A stretch of 64,000 nucleotides of DNA from Onthophagus taurus (GCF_036711975.1 NC_091970.1:6083501-6147500); one strand, 5' to 3'. Numbered from the stretch's first letter, positions 35,696 through 48,400 are shown. Program-made: numbers and translations. The notes: generated by a model not told the origin, from the letters alone.

Positions 35696-38054
35696 ATGAT
35701 CAGAACCACCGCTGTACGTAATTTATTGGTGAGGGGCACTTCAAGACACGAGGCTAGGACGTGTTTTCTTAAAGCTTTTAGTGTGGAATGCGTTCGAAAA
35801 AAATCTAGCAACACGTAAGTTTCTTTTTAATAATTTCCTTTTAGAAAAGTGTTATTTATAAATTAAAATCACGTGTTATTTAAAGTGGTTATTAGGACAG
35901 GTGGGCTATTTTTAATACAAGACTTGAATAACTTGAGTCCGAACAACCGTTTTTTTTTGCAACGTTGTTTTTAGACCCACAGAACTAAAAAATTAAATTT
36001 AGAGTCACAATAAGATTATATTTTTAAGTAGAAACTCAAGGACAAAGTCTCACTTTTATTTTTATTGAGTAAATTCGCTATTAAATCTAAAAAGTACACG
36101 TCAAAAATTTCCTAACCTTAAAATTAAATGTCAAAGTGACGTTTCTTGTTTCTAAATAATTAATAAATTAATTATTTTTAGACCCTCTTAAACGGCGAGA
36201 AAACGAAAAAATTAAATTTAGAGACACAATCGGATTATATTGATAAGTAGAAACTCAAAAACAGAGTTTATTTTATTTTTATCGAATTAAATAAAAATTT
36301 CCTAACCTTAAAATTAAATGTCAAAGTGACGTTTTTTGTTTCTAAATAATTCATTAATTATTTTTAGACCCCCTTAAACGACGAGAAAATGAAAAAATTA
36401 AATTTAGAGACACAATCGGATTATATTGATAAGTAGAAACTCAAAAACAGAGTTTATTTTATTTTTATCGAATTAAATAAAAATTTCCTAACCTTAAAAT
36501 GAAATGTCAAAGTGACGTTTCTCCATTCATTATAATTTTTTTTCTAGAAAAGGATTATTTTCGAGAACGAATCAATCGTTGCAATGGGAACCGAGGTTGG
36601 CGAGGTTTTACGCGGATTATCCGACGCACATAAAAGTCTCTTTGCCCGCTTTATCGCCTACAATGGAAGAGGGTACAATAATAAGTTGGGCGAAAAAGGA
36701 AGGTGATAAATTAAACGAGGGCGATTTACTCGCGGAAATTGAAACTGACAAAGCTACGATGGCTTTTGAAACGCCTGAGGAAGGTTATTTAGCTAAAATA
36801 CTCATTGCAGCAGGAACTAAGGGAATTCCTGTTGGAAGGCTTGTTTGTATAATTGTGGAGAAGCAAGAAGATGTGGGTGCGTTTAAAGATTTTAAAGATG
36901 ATGGAGCGGCGATTGCTCCTAAAGCTAAAGCACCTTCAGCACCGTCTGCGGCAGCCACAGCTGCAGCAGCACCACCACCACCTGCAGCAGCACCAGCTAC
37001 GGCTGCACCTCCACAACCAATTTCGCCGGCGGATCCAACTGCAAGAGTTTATGCTAGTCCGATGGCGAAACGATTGGCGGAACAAAGACAAATTCGTCTT
37101 CAAGGAAAAGGTACTGGATTATTTGGGTCCATAACCTCTAAAGACTTGGGTTCATTACCAGCAGGAGCGGCGGCGGCAGCTCCCAGTGGTAAACCGGGGT
37201 ATGCAGTTCCAACAGGACCTATTCCAGGAGCAGGGGGGGCACCTTCGGCTTTTGTCGATTTGCCAGTTTCGGGAATGCGGGCGACTATCGCAAAAAGACT
37301 ACTTCAAAGCAAACAAACCATTCCGCACTTTTACGTCTCAGGTCACATCAACGTTGATAAATTGTTAGCGGCGAGGGCGATATTTAACAAATCACTTGAA
37401 AAGGATAAAATTAAAATTAGCGTTAACGACCTTATTATCAAAGCTAGCGCGTTTGCTTGTATGAAAGTGCCAGAGGCAAATTCATATTGGTTGGACACCG
37501 TTATTAGACAGTAAGTTTTATTTTTTTTTGGTGTTGATGACATTTAAAGACTTCTTTTTTGGGTAGACACACAAGTTGTGATATAAGCGTAGCTGTATCC
37601 ACTGATAAAGGTCTTATAACCCCGATTGTATTCGAAGCTAACCGTAAAGGTTTAGTTACAATTAGCCAAGAAGTGAAAGCCTTAGCAGCAAAAGCTAGAG
37701 CAGGAAAGCTCCAACCAGCCGAGTACCAAGGCGGAACCTTCACCATCTCCAATTTAGGAATGTTTAATACAACAAATTTTAGTGCCATTATTAATCCACC
37801 CCAAAGCTGCATTTTAGCAGTTGGAACTAGCATGAAAACATTAATTCCTGATAATTCTCCTAAAGGGTAAATAAATTAAACAACATTTTATTTCTATTAT
37901 TGTGTTATTTTAATAATTGTTTAGATTTACAACAGCAAATATGATGTGGGTCACTTTAAGCGCAGATCATAGGGTTGTTGATGGAGCCGTGGCAGCTCAA
38001 TGGATGCAGGTATTCACTGCAGCTTGTACAAACCCCGAAACAATGTTGTTATAA
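35696..38054 (+). CDS. DLAT: Pyruvate dehydrogenase E2, dihydrolipoamide acetyltransferase
   Basis: E2 forms the core of the mitochondrial pyruvate dehydrogenase complex and transfers acetyl groups from lipoate to CoA. Exons 35696-35814, 36548-37510, 37567-37866 and 37925-38054 give 503 residues. Residues 1-45 form a basic transit peptide ([20 protein letters not shown]). One lipoyl domain (about 66-140) has Lys108 in IETDKATM. An Ala/Pro-rich linker follows, then the E1/E3-binding domain ([27 protein letters not shown]), a short linker, and the catalytic domain with DHRVVDG (His476, Asp480). Vertebrate DLAT has two lipoyl domains; only one is present here. Confidence 0.97.
35960..36547 (+). 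repeat. Three tandem ~187-209-bp units ending in splice-acceptor-like sites
   Basis: Units begin about 35970, 36183 and 36367 with AGACCCnnnnnAAC and share AAATTAAATTTAGAGnCACAA and CCTAACCTTAAAAT. Each ends in a pyrimidine-rich TTATTTTTAG or TTTTTTCTAG; only the last is the true exon 2 acceptor of DLAT. Confidence 0.85.
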
Positions 38055-38106
38055 CCGATATATACTGCCTTAAAAAAAATTAAAAAGAAATAAGAAAAAA
38101 AAGTTA

Positions 38107-38112
38107 AATAAA
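38107..38112 (+). terminator. DLAT poly(A) signal
   Basis: AATAAA 53 bases after the DLAT stop codon. Confidence 0.55.
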
Positions 38113-38439
38113 ACGTAATATGGAATTAAGCTTGATATTTATTTGAACTATTTTAAGTGAAATTTTAGGGCAACGAATTTCTTTTTGTTATTCATTTTTA
38201 GATTTATTTTTAATTACTACAAACAATTGGAACAAAGTGTATGTTTTAGCTGATTTTTTAGATGCAAAGTTAATTGATTTAAATTGTTACAAATCGCATT
38301 TTTATCTCCTTTTTTTTGTTACTGGTCATAGTATCTTTCCTTCCAAACTTATATATACATGTTGATTATGAATAAAAGACTTTATATGGTTTTAAATTTG
38401 CATTCTTATTTATAAAGTGAAAAAATAATGACAAGTGAC

Positions 38440-39255
38440 ATAATTGTATATAGGCAACCAATTTTACACAATCAAAAAAATTATTTCATTTTTGATTTAA
38501 TCCTTTATAAAGCGATTTAGTTATTAATTAAATCGATTTATTCATTAAAACACAAATTTAGAAATAAATTAATCCAAAAAAAGCCCTTAAAATTACTTCT
38601 TGTCAAGCTCAACATAACCTAACTTTTCTTGTAACTGGAGAATGATATGAACGGAAGTTCGAACTCCAAAACCCTACCAGTAGAAGAATAACTAATAATA
38701 ACCTAACTTTTAAATGATACACATCTTTGTTGTTATTATTTCAGTAAAAGTGGTTTATAAAAACCAGAAGAAAACAACATTACAATCTTTGTAATTGTAA
38801 TAAGTGATGATGGATTAGAAATGAATGGTAGTTTAAGATTTAATTATGAGAAAAATAAATGCTTAAATAAAGAAATGACAATGTTTGAGAGTTACTAAAG
38901 AGTTTAATTAATGTTGTTACTTAATCATTATCGTAATTTAAGCTCAAATTTGCTAATTTCAAGGGAAATTTGTAGTAAAATTTTTGTGAGGTTATGTTTA
39001 TTTTCCCTAAATAACATTGATATTAAGCATTTGGGAAAGTAGTTTTTGGCGAAGAGTCTTATTTATATTATTATTTGACCATTATACCATTAAATTGAAA
39101 TCAACAATCGCCAAAGTACAAACATTTTTTGTGAGTTGGTTATTTTGATGTTTAGATAACCTAATAATTGTGTTAATGACGTTTTGATGTTGTGAGTAGT
39201 GACATCTCGTTATTTTATAGAGAACTATGTAAGTATTATTGAAAATTGTTAATTA
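38440..39255 (-). repeat. Inverted copy of the calypso/TRAPPC9 promoter region
   Basis: 38440-38640 is the reverse complement of about 25620-25830 (TTGTATATAGGCAACCAATT; TTGTCAAGCTCAACATAACC). 39130-39255 matches 25960-26060 reversed (GTTGTGAGTAGTGACATCTC). The middle part has extra sequence. It may be a segmental duplication, or one transposon family inserted at both places. Confidence 0.7.
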
Positions 39256-39620
39256 TAATAATTTATACACATCTTTGTTGTTATTATTTCAGTAAAAGTG
39301 GTTTATATAAACCAGAAGAAAACAACATTGCAATCTTTGTAATTGTAATAAGTGATGATGGATTAGAAATGAATGGTAATTTAAGATTTAATTCTGAGGA
39401 AAATAAATGCTTAACTAAAGAAATAACAATGTTTGAGAGTTACTAAAGTGTTTAATTAATGTTGTTACTTAATCATTATTGTAATTTAAACTCAAATTTG
39501 TTAATTTTAAGGGAAATTTGGAGTAACATTTTTGTGAGGTTATGTTTATCTTCTCTAAATAACATTGATATTAAGCATTTGGGAAAGTAGTTTTTGGTGA
39601 GTAGTCTTATTTATGTTACT
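38713..39620 (+). repeat. Tandem duplication (~540-bp period) with a decayed small reading frame
   Basis: 38713-39066 and 39256-39615 are direct copies. Each starts with CACATCTTTGTTGTTATTAT and an acceptor-like TTATTTCAG, then encodes KPEENN...SDDGLEMNG...FESY and a stop. Most differences between the two peptides change the amino acid and copy 1 has an early stop, so neither looks selected as protein. 39620-40040 holds nothing recognisable. Confidence 0.75.
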
Positions 39621-40042
39621 ATTTGACCATTATCTCTAATTTATCTTCATCTTCAAACTAAGAAATGTCAGATGTTGAGGTTATGTATGAACCTCAAAAA
39701 AGAGAAAGTTAAATTTTTTATTTTTTTTTAATAATAAGTTAAATATCATCATAATAAGTCATTTTAGAATGAATAAAGAAGTTGCATATAAAGTAATATG
39801 TTAAAAAATTTCCTTAGATAATAATAAAGTCTATAAAAAAACTTAGGTTTCACTAGTTTCTTTGACTTTAGTTAAAAAAGGCAGGATTAAAAGGATAAAA
39901 ACTGATACGTGAGAGAAAACAATTTAAAGTATAAGAGGGAATTAAAATCCTTCAAATAAAAATGCAACAAAATCTTTACTTAACTAAAAAAAATACATAG
40001 CCTTTTGAACAATCCAATCAAATCAATCAATTCGTTTTTTTT

Positions 40043-43000
40043 TTACATTTCAATTGGGTTTTGAGGAAATCTTTCTCCTTGTTGCCCAACCGGGTTAATT
40101 TCGTTGTAAATAACAACATCTTGGAAACGCGAGTTTGGAACATAAAAGACGCTTTCATCGATTGGTCTATCGAATGGATATCCAAGGGGTAAGTTATCGT
40201 AAACGACGTCCATAGGTAAAACGATTTGTTGTTGTAAAACGCTTCTTACGGTTGATTTCGCAACAGTTTCCGGTGTGATAATGAAGTACATTTGGTAAAT
40301 TTGACCTTGTGGGGTACCTCTTGGAAGGAGTAATCGTTGTGGGATACCCAATGGAATTCTTTGACTTACTGGAACTTGTTGGACTCCAATGAGTTGTAAG
40401 AACAATTCTTTGGTGGTGGTCCGTTCTGGGACGACTCCATTGAATTGAAGAGAGTTTCTTTGGATGGTGTTTAATCCAGGTATTAAAGTGGTTTGGAATT
40501 TGTCTAATTGCACAAAGTTTAAGCGTTCACGGTTAATATCGATGTGTTGGCCGTTAACTCCAAATTTAGGTCCTAAGAAAACTCTTACAACAGCTTGAAT
40601 TGATTTTTCACTGACAACGTTCAAATTGTAATTGAATGGTAAATAATTCAATCTTTTTTGTTTGATTTGAACCGGAACTTGAGATGGAATAGCGACGGAA
40701 ATGTCGGAATAGAAGTTATCGAAGTAAGTAACTAATTTGTCAACGTTAACGTCTTGGATTTGGACTCCGTTTAATAAGAGTTGTTCTTGGTTGTAACTCG
40801 GAAGGTATTGTTGGTACCTTTGGAAGAAATACATCATTCTTTTAATGAGTTGGTAGAAAGCTGGGTCGCGTAAAGATGTTTCTAATTGTTCCATTACGGA
40901 TGGGATAAAATCGTTTTGATTAATTGGAATGTTTGAGTATCCCAAAATATTTCTAGCAATCGATAACATATCACCGTAATATCTTGCGTTTAATGATTCT
41001 GGGTTATTCTCGATTAAGTTGCCGAGAATTTCAATTCCTTGGGGTTCAAAAATCGGCACCAATTTTCCTTCTCTGTTTAAAACAAATCCAGAATCGATTG
41101 CTTGCATGAACCTTGATTCATAAGAAAGCATATTTTGTAACCCCATGGTGTAGTTGTCATAAACTTGTTCATTTACTCTTGATGGGGATGGGATTTGAGC
41201 GTTGTTTGGCCTAATTGGGAATGGAATTCCGTTAGGGTTAACTAATTCCGATTGGATTCCTGCTTCTACGAGGTTTCTAACATTTATAAGTGGTACCTCT
41301 GGTAAGTTGTTGGAGATGCGTTCCAAATTGTATCTAGCCAATAATTGTTGGTAGATGAAATAGAATTGTTCACCACGTCTTTCAGTGTTAAAGTTAATTT
41401 CTTCGTTGGACATCCACGATGGGAAATAAATGTTGAAGTAATAATAGAAAGCGTTTAATCCTACATCTTCGGTGAAATAATTCATTAAAGTTTCCGGGTT
41501 TTGTTGTGGGTTGATTTGGGAGTATTCAGCGTTGATTGTGAGTACTAAATAATTAAATTTAATTTATTAAAATAAAGAAAATTTTTTGTTATTCTTGTTT
41601 GGGTTACCTTCGCTATCAAAATTTTGCCACAGGGGAACTTTTTCTCTCTCCTGAACACCAACACCTTGATATTGATTTACAACTGGGCTTCTAATTAATT
41701 TGCTTTTCAAGTTGTTTAAGTAACTTATCATTGGGCTAACACCTTCTTGTCCTTGTTGTTGTAATCTTTGTAAATAAATTTGGTATGGGCTGACCGGGAT
41801 TTGACCCATTTGTTGGCCGACAACATCTTGTTTAAAAGGTCCTTGTTGGCCATAAATTCCTTGTTGACCATAAATTCCTTGTTGACCATAAATTTCTTGT
41901 TGGCCATAAATTCCTTGTTGATTTAAAACTCCTTGTTGTTGACCAAAAACTTTTTGTTGTTGGCCAAAAACTCTTTGTTGTTGATTTTGGGGTCCAAAAC
42001 TTTGTCCGTATTGTTGAGATGGAACTCCTTGTTGTTGATTTTGGGGTCCAAAACTTTGTTCGTATTGTTGAGATGGAACTCCTTGGTATTGTTGACCTTG
42101 AACGTATCTTTGGAAATATTGTGGCGAAGAAGGAATGGATTGTTGCAAGATTTGTTGATAATTTGGCAACCTCGATTTCCTTCCAAATAATTGTCCTTGT
42201 TGTTGTTGGTATGGAACTTGATTTTGCAACATTCCTTCAAGCCATTGATATGATCCTTGTTGTCCTAATGGTCCTTGATATTGAACTGGAATTTGTTTTC
42301 CTTGGCGGATACCATATTGTAATTGAACAGGAATTTCATTTTGATTTACTCCTTGTTGGTATTGATTTAATCCTTGATATTGGAATGGTACTTGATATTG
42401 GAATGGTCCTTGATATTGTAATGGTCCTTGATATTGGTATGGTCCTTGATATTGGTATGGTCCTTGATATTGGAATGGCCCTTGATATTGGAATGGTCCT
42501 TGATATTGGAATGGTCTTTGATATTGCAATGGTTTTTGATATTGGAATGGCCCTTGATATTGGAATGGTCCTTGATATTGTTGATTAATCATATATTTAC
42601 CAAAATAATAAGGTAATTTATATGATCGTTGTTGCAAATTAATCAAAGATAAACCAAGACGTTGTTGGATTTGTTGGAAAACCTCAAAGTTGTAAAAATA
42701 ATAAGGATAAATTTCATAAATTGGTGGTAATTCGATATTGGCAGTATCTGGTCTGTGTACCAAAGCAACAGAAACTGAGTAAAGATATAATCCTTCGTTC
42801 AAAAACATTCTTCCCCACGCGGCAGTTTTATAGAAAGTATCAATATCCACAGCGTTATAAAGAACTCTGTAGAAGGCGATCGCTTCTCTTTGGTGTTGTT
42901 GGTTGAAAATCGAGAAAATTTGGCCTTTAGGAAGAGCGGCAACGGTGAATAATTTGAAGAAATTAACCACATATTGAGGATTCTACCAGAAAAAAAAATT

Positions 43001-43319
43001 AAAGCAAAAAAGAATAAAATAAGGAAAAATTTATTACCCTATAATTTTCAATGTTAGCTTCAATATCGTAATTTAATCCAATCTTTTCAATTTCTTGGGA
43101 AGAATTAGGTTGGTCAATGTTTTGCAGAAGATTTAAAACAATTTTTTGCAAATTAACTTCTTGGACTAAGCAAAGAGTAAGAAAATCGCTATGTTATTCT
43201 TTTTAATATCTATTTGAAATCTTACCATTTTGAACTCCAGAAATGATGGGTTGTTGGGGAACCCTCGGTAAGGTGTAAACTAAGGCTAAAAGCCCGGCGA
43301 AAATCAGGAGAGTCTTCAT
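40043..43319 (-). CDS. Glutamine-rich hexamerin (storage protein)
   Basis: Hexamerins are hemocyanin-derived larval hemolymph proteins stored in fat body as amino-acid reserve. Exons 43226-43319, 43038-43165, 41608-42982 and 40043-41544 give 1032 residues against the usual ~700. Signal peptide MKTLLIFAGLLALVYTLPRV. The hemocyanin N domain (to about 200) contains REAIAFYRVLYNAVDIDTFY and NEGLYLYSVSVALVHR. An insert of about 250-300 residues follows with QYQGPF hexapeptides and then QQ-rich units (GQQGIY, SQQYGQSFGPQNQQ). The M and C domains resume with LMNYFTEDVGLNAFYYYFNI and end at QGERFPQNPIEM. No copper-binding histidines are expected or seen in hexamerins. A TATA box sits at the right distance. 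Confidence 0.93.
41780..42590 (-). repeat. Coding tandem repeats of the hexamerin insert
   Basis: 42360-42590 encodes about a dozen 18-bp units (QYQG[PF/PY/PL]); 41780-42100 encodes QQ-rich units, including two near-identical copies of SQQY(E/G)QSFGPQNQQQ and several 21-bp GQQGIY units. The long open frame on the opposite strand (42019-42588) is only a shadow of this repetition. Confidence 0.9.
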
Positions 43320-43365
43320 GGTGAGCACACCTTGAGTTGTGTACTTTTTTTTAAAAATCGCCACA

Positions 43366-43373
43366 TTTTTATA
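43366..43373 (-). promoter_or_regulatory. TATA box of the hexamerin gene
   Basis: TATAAAAA on the minus strand, about 46-53 bases upstream of the ATG, leaving room for a ~20-base leader. It fits a strongly expressed fat-body gene and supports the chosen start. Confidence 0.65.
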
Positions 43374-43379
43374 CCAACA

Positions 43380-45464
43380 AAATATCGCCAGACGCCGACA
43401 ATGATAGCCTTTCGGGTCATTTTTTTCCTTTCAATTATTCCTATAATGCATGTTTATTTATTATAATCAAATCCCTGTTGTTAACTTAATATTTTTTTAT
43501 TCCACGATAAAATTGTCTCCAGCTTTATCTTGTTGTAATCGCAAAAATTTTAAATAACACTCCTTATTTTTACACAAATAATTGGTAATTATTAGATATT
43601 ATAAAAAATGGACTTTAAATCCAATATGTTCCGAAATTTTATATCAAAAACTTTTTTGTTTTGCTTTCTGATTTAACAATCGTTGCATATTGCATCTTGC
43701 GGTTGTTGCTAAGCTGGTTATTATTCCTCCTCGTTTTATATTATTATTTATTTCATTTTTCAGACGAAACAAAGAAAATTAAACGTGGAAATTTTTGAAT
43801 TCATGAAACCTAGGAAGAATTAAATTAGAAGCAAAAAATTTTTTGAAACAACCGATTTCTTAACTAGCTCATTTCTGTATTCTCTAACCATACATAGACA
43901 CAGATATAAAGCTAAAAATAGTTTTAAGGCCTTGTACTCTATAATCTAGAGACGTGAATGAATTCCAGCTTTCATATCACCTTGTGGGTGGGTGTCCAAG
44001 AAATCTTTTTGATCTTGGGATACCATCCCTTGAAATTTTCTGCAATCTGTTGTCATCCATCGATTATATCTTGGATACCTCAGAGTTATCTGATTTTTCT
44101 CAGGGTGTAGCCTGCTATGGATCTTGTGTTCTCATCTCTGCTGTTCGAATGATTCTTTTTCTAAAGAGGCATGGCTAAACCCAAAGCTTTCTAGTTCTAG
44201 GCCTAGTGTTAGTTCTAGTTTTAGTGCAATAAAAATATATTCATGTTAATGTTTCTTTTTAATAAAGAATACATCATCATAAAAGAACACCATGAAGTTG
44301 TCTATTATATGATAATTAACTTCAAATTTAAAATATCAACCTCAATTTTGACATATTTGTAATTTTCATTAAATATCCTTTAAAATGAGTACAAACACGA
44401 CATATTTATCTTCAATATTAATAAAGTTATGGTCAACTTTCGATTAGAAATGTCAACGTCAATTTTGACATATTTGTAATTGTCGTGAAAAATCCTTTGA
44501 AATGCGTCTTCAGACTTTTCTAAGTTCTTGACTCAGACGCCCGGCTAAACCTAAAATTTTCTAATTCTAGGTCTAGTGTTAGTTCTAGTTAATTATTTAA
44601 CCCTAAATTCTTGTACATTTTAATTGATCTAAAAAATTTTTTTTTGATTTAATCCACTTACCTCGCTCATAATTTCATCCATTTACCCATTTTGAATTAA
44701 ATACAACCTTTAAATCCAATTAATTATGTGTTTTTCACTAAAAAATCTTAAATTCAACGTCAATTTTGACAAGCAACTCTAATATTTGGATCTTAATCAC
44801 CATGGTAACCGAGTCAAGTTGGATAACCTTAAAATAATAAAATTTTATTCCGATTTTTTATCAATCTAACTTAATTTTTATTAATTTTAAAACTATTCGA
44901 ATTCTTTACGATTATCTCTCATTCATAATAAATTCGTTAATTGTAGTGAATTTAAATTGATTCTAATTAACAGAAATAAATTAAAAATATCTCTTTGATT
45001 TAATCCACTTACCTTGTATGTAATACCTTAAATAAACGAATTTTGAGTTAAATACAGCCATTTAAACCAATTAAATAAGAAGTAGTGTTAAGTTAATTCT
45101 AGTTTTAGTTCAATATAATCCATAATAATAAATTTTAAATTCAATAACTTGTAACTAACGCCATCTTTTGACCGGCGATCGTTTTTATTCCGCAATTACG
45201 GACCAACTCCTAAAAATTGATGGTTAATTATAGATCTTTAAAACAAAATAAAATAAATTAATCGATTAATTATTAAATAAAACCAATTTATAAATTAGTA
45301 AAATAAAATAAAATTTGTATTTGACATTTGACAGTCAGCTGATTGGTACGGGACGAAAACAAACACGATTTGACGTTTGGCTAAAATTTTGACAGTTGCC
45401 GCGTGTTCGTTCTTGCAAGAATTATATAAAACCCGAATATGCGAAAATCGTTAGTGACGGTGCA
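43380..45464. other. Intergenic region with decayed repeats
   Basis: 43380-43930 shows nothing. 44165-44225 and 44535-44595 carry the TCTAGTTCTAGG repeat. 44345-44410 and 44460-44520 are diverged copies (GACATATTTGTAATT). 44640-44740 and 44990-45080 are diverged copies of GATTTAATCCACTTACCT and what follows. The last ~130 bp hold the SPATA20 promoter. Confidence 0.55.
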
Positions 45465-48400
45465 ATGTATGGGAATTTGCGCCTGTTAGGTGTTCAATGC
45501 AATATCATACGAGCGGCAAAATGTTTTGGTAACTTTACGATAAGAAACGCGTGCAACCCCTCGAAGTTAAATTGTAATTATGTCGCGTCGTTAAAGAATT
45601 TTAGGTAATTAATACGTTTTATTAATATAAAATCATTAAATTTAACGTTTTTTAGAAAGTAAGGTTATTCAATGAGTTTACTAGTTTAATTCGTGTGTTA
45701 ATCGCTAGATGGCGCCACTTAACAAATATTGTGTATTTTTTTAATTTGTTTTAGTGTTAATTCCAAGCCGTATAATTTCGAAAAATTAGCTCGTAAAATG
45801 GCAACTGGACCAAGTACGAGCTCATTACCTGTAACAGACATAAAAACGAATAAACTCTCTTATGAAAAATCACCATATTTACTGCAACATGCAACGAACC
45901 CCGTGGATTGGTTCCCTTGGGGCGACGAAGCTTTTGAAAAGGCAAAAAACGAGAATAAACTAATTTTTTTATCCGTGGGATATTCAACATGCCATTGGTG
46001 CCATGTTATGGAGAAAGAATCGTTTGAAAACGCCGCAGTGGCTGAAATTTTAAACAAATCTTATGTTTCAATAAAAGTTGATCGTGAAGAACGACCGGAT
46101 GTTGATAAAGTTTATATGACTTATGTCCAAAGAACCACGGGTGGTGGAGGTTGGCCTATGTCGGTTTTTTTAACACCCAATTTAGAGCCAGTTTATGGAG
46201 GAACTTATTTCCCCCCAGAAGATAAATATGGAAGAGTTGGTTTTAAAACATTGCTCTCTATGATTGCCAAACAATGGGAAGCTAATCATGAGGAATTAGG
46301 CGCTAAAGGTAAATTCTTAACCTTCGAGCGGGCGCGTGTCATAAATTTTATGGCATCTGATCCCTATTAATAAATATTACATTATTTTTAATAAAACAGT
46401 TAAAACATACATTTTGCTAGAGTAAAAATGTTTAATTTATATTAAACAATTGTTAAAAACATAAAATGAATCGATTAATTTTTGAAATTTAACAATTTCA
46501 TATAAATTGCAATACAGGGTGTCTCACATAACTGGTTCGTTAGAACTTTTTGAGGTTCCACTATTCGTAGAGATTTGAAATTTTGGTAATATTCGGATCT
46601 TTCGATCTAAAATATTTTCAAGATTTCCGTCACTTCCGGTCTACCGGAAGTAGACCATAACTTCGTTATTTTAAATGGAATGCTATAGTTTTTATTACAC
46701 CATTTAATTGTACGTAAAAAAATAGGTTGGCTTTGATAAAACTTATTGGTACCTAACGTTTTTCGTTTTCGAGTTATTTTGGTTTTAAGCTTTTTTTTGG
46801 TAAATTTCAACATGCTCTTTAAAACCCCATATCTCAGCCAACGTTAATTCAAAAAAGATCTACATTGCCACGATTACTCTTCAGATGATGTCAAATAGAT
46901 TGTCATTTGTTGTATCGGAGTATCTTATACAGGATGGTCAAAAATTGAATTAGTTTCTCCAGAAAATTTCAAAAAATTAATGATTTTCTTAGTTCTGGAT
47001 ATATTGAGACCAAAAGAAACCGCATATTTCCGGTCACCAGTGATGAAGTCAACGAAATAAATATTTTATCGTATTTTATTGGATATCTAAATTAAATTTA
47101 TAATATAAATTCATATTTTTATCATTAATTTTTTGTTTTAATTGTTTCATTTATTAAGTAGAATCTAACAGGACTGCTACATGCATTGTATTTTTGTAGC
47201 CCACTACTGGTTGGTTGCCCCCACTCTACGTCACACTATTTGCCACGCCCTGTTAACTGTCATTAATACTATGCGTTTGCTGTGTGTTTTTAGAGATTTA
47301 GAGGTTACATGATAGACATTAATACGTCTAAAAAAATAAAACTTCAAAAATAATATGAATACGTCTACGATATAACCTCTAAAAATACACAAACGCATAG
47401 AGCTGGGCTTGGCGAATGGTGTGACGTAGTTTGCGGGCACGTTGTTGCAACAATGAATGCAGCAGTCCTGCGCCACAACTAATAAAGAATTTTTTATTTG
47501 AAACAATTTTCTTTACAACCACAAATGGCGAAGTTATTGGCTATATTCCAGACATTTGACACACCCTGTATATAAAATAAAATTGTCATTAAGGACCTGT
47601 ATTTTTCAAAAATGTGCAAACGATCCGAAACCTTCATGTATGACTCAAAACCTGTTTCTAATACATTTATATCCCTTAATACATCCCATAATATAAATAT
47701 GGCCTTATAAATCAAATTTTTTGTCTTTTCGAAAATTGTCATAAATTTTATGACGGCGCGCCCGCTCGAAAATTAAATAAAAAAAATCTTAATTTAAAAA
47801 TTAAAAACAAAAATTTTAGCAAAAGCTTCCATCAACGCCATTCAACGATTAACCGCACAAAGCTTTCAAACAACATCCGAGTTAGATATCCCAGAAAGTG
47901 ACACAATTCGTAAATGCACCTCAATGTTTTTAAAATCTTACGATAAAACTTACGGAGGGTTTTCCGATGCACCAAAGTTTCCCCAACCAAGCAATTACAA
48001 TTATCTTTTTCACGTTTATTCGAAAGACCCGACTTCGGAACAAGGAAAAGAAATCTTTGAAAGTTGTACTCATAGCTTAAAAAAGATGGCTTACGGTGGA
48101 ATTCACGACCACGTAAGCACGGGTTTTGCACGTTACTCGGTTGATTCACGTTGGCATGTACCTCATTTTGAAAAGATGCTTTACGATCAAGGCCAATTAG
48201 CAGTCGCTTATTGCGACGCCTATCAAATATCAAAAGACGATTTTTTCAAAGAAATCGTTGAAGATATCTTAAATTACGCATCGAGAGATTTAAGTCATGA
48301 TTTGGGGGGGTTTTACGGTGCTGAAGACGCAGATTCTTATCCAACAGAAAAATCAAAGCATAAAAAAGAAGGTGCTTTTTGCGTTTGGGAATACTCTGAG

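Larger units (their letters stand above)
46323..47770. mobile_element. Outer inverted-repeat element in SPATA20 intron 2
   Basis: TTCGAGCGGGCGCG at 46323 is inverted at the right end (CGCGCCCGCTCGAA to 47770), and the similarity extends to a TCATAAATTTTATGA-like palindrome. No transposase was found. It makes up all but about 63 bp of the intron and contains a second element. Confidence 0.75.

Noticed and set aside
36853-37134. Q/H/L-rich plus-strand frame
   Set aside because: Shadow of the Ala/Pro linker of DLAT in another frame.
42019-42588. Long plus-strand open frame (189 codons) rich in I/L/M/V/D
   Set aside because: It is the mirror of the QYQGPF-coding repeats of the hexamerin on the other strand and has no domain of its own.
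43954-44178. 75-codon plus-strand frame with possible retroelement flavour
   Set aside because: No RT or integrase motif could be named; similarity to repetitive ORFs was only an impression.
46309-46370. SPATA20 truncated at 46370
   Set aside because: The stop lies in transposon-filled intron 2; the donor at 46308 joins in phase to 47820.
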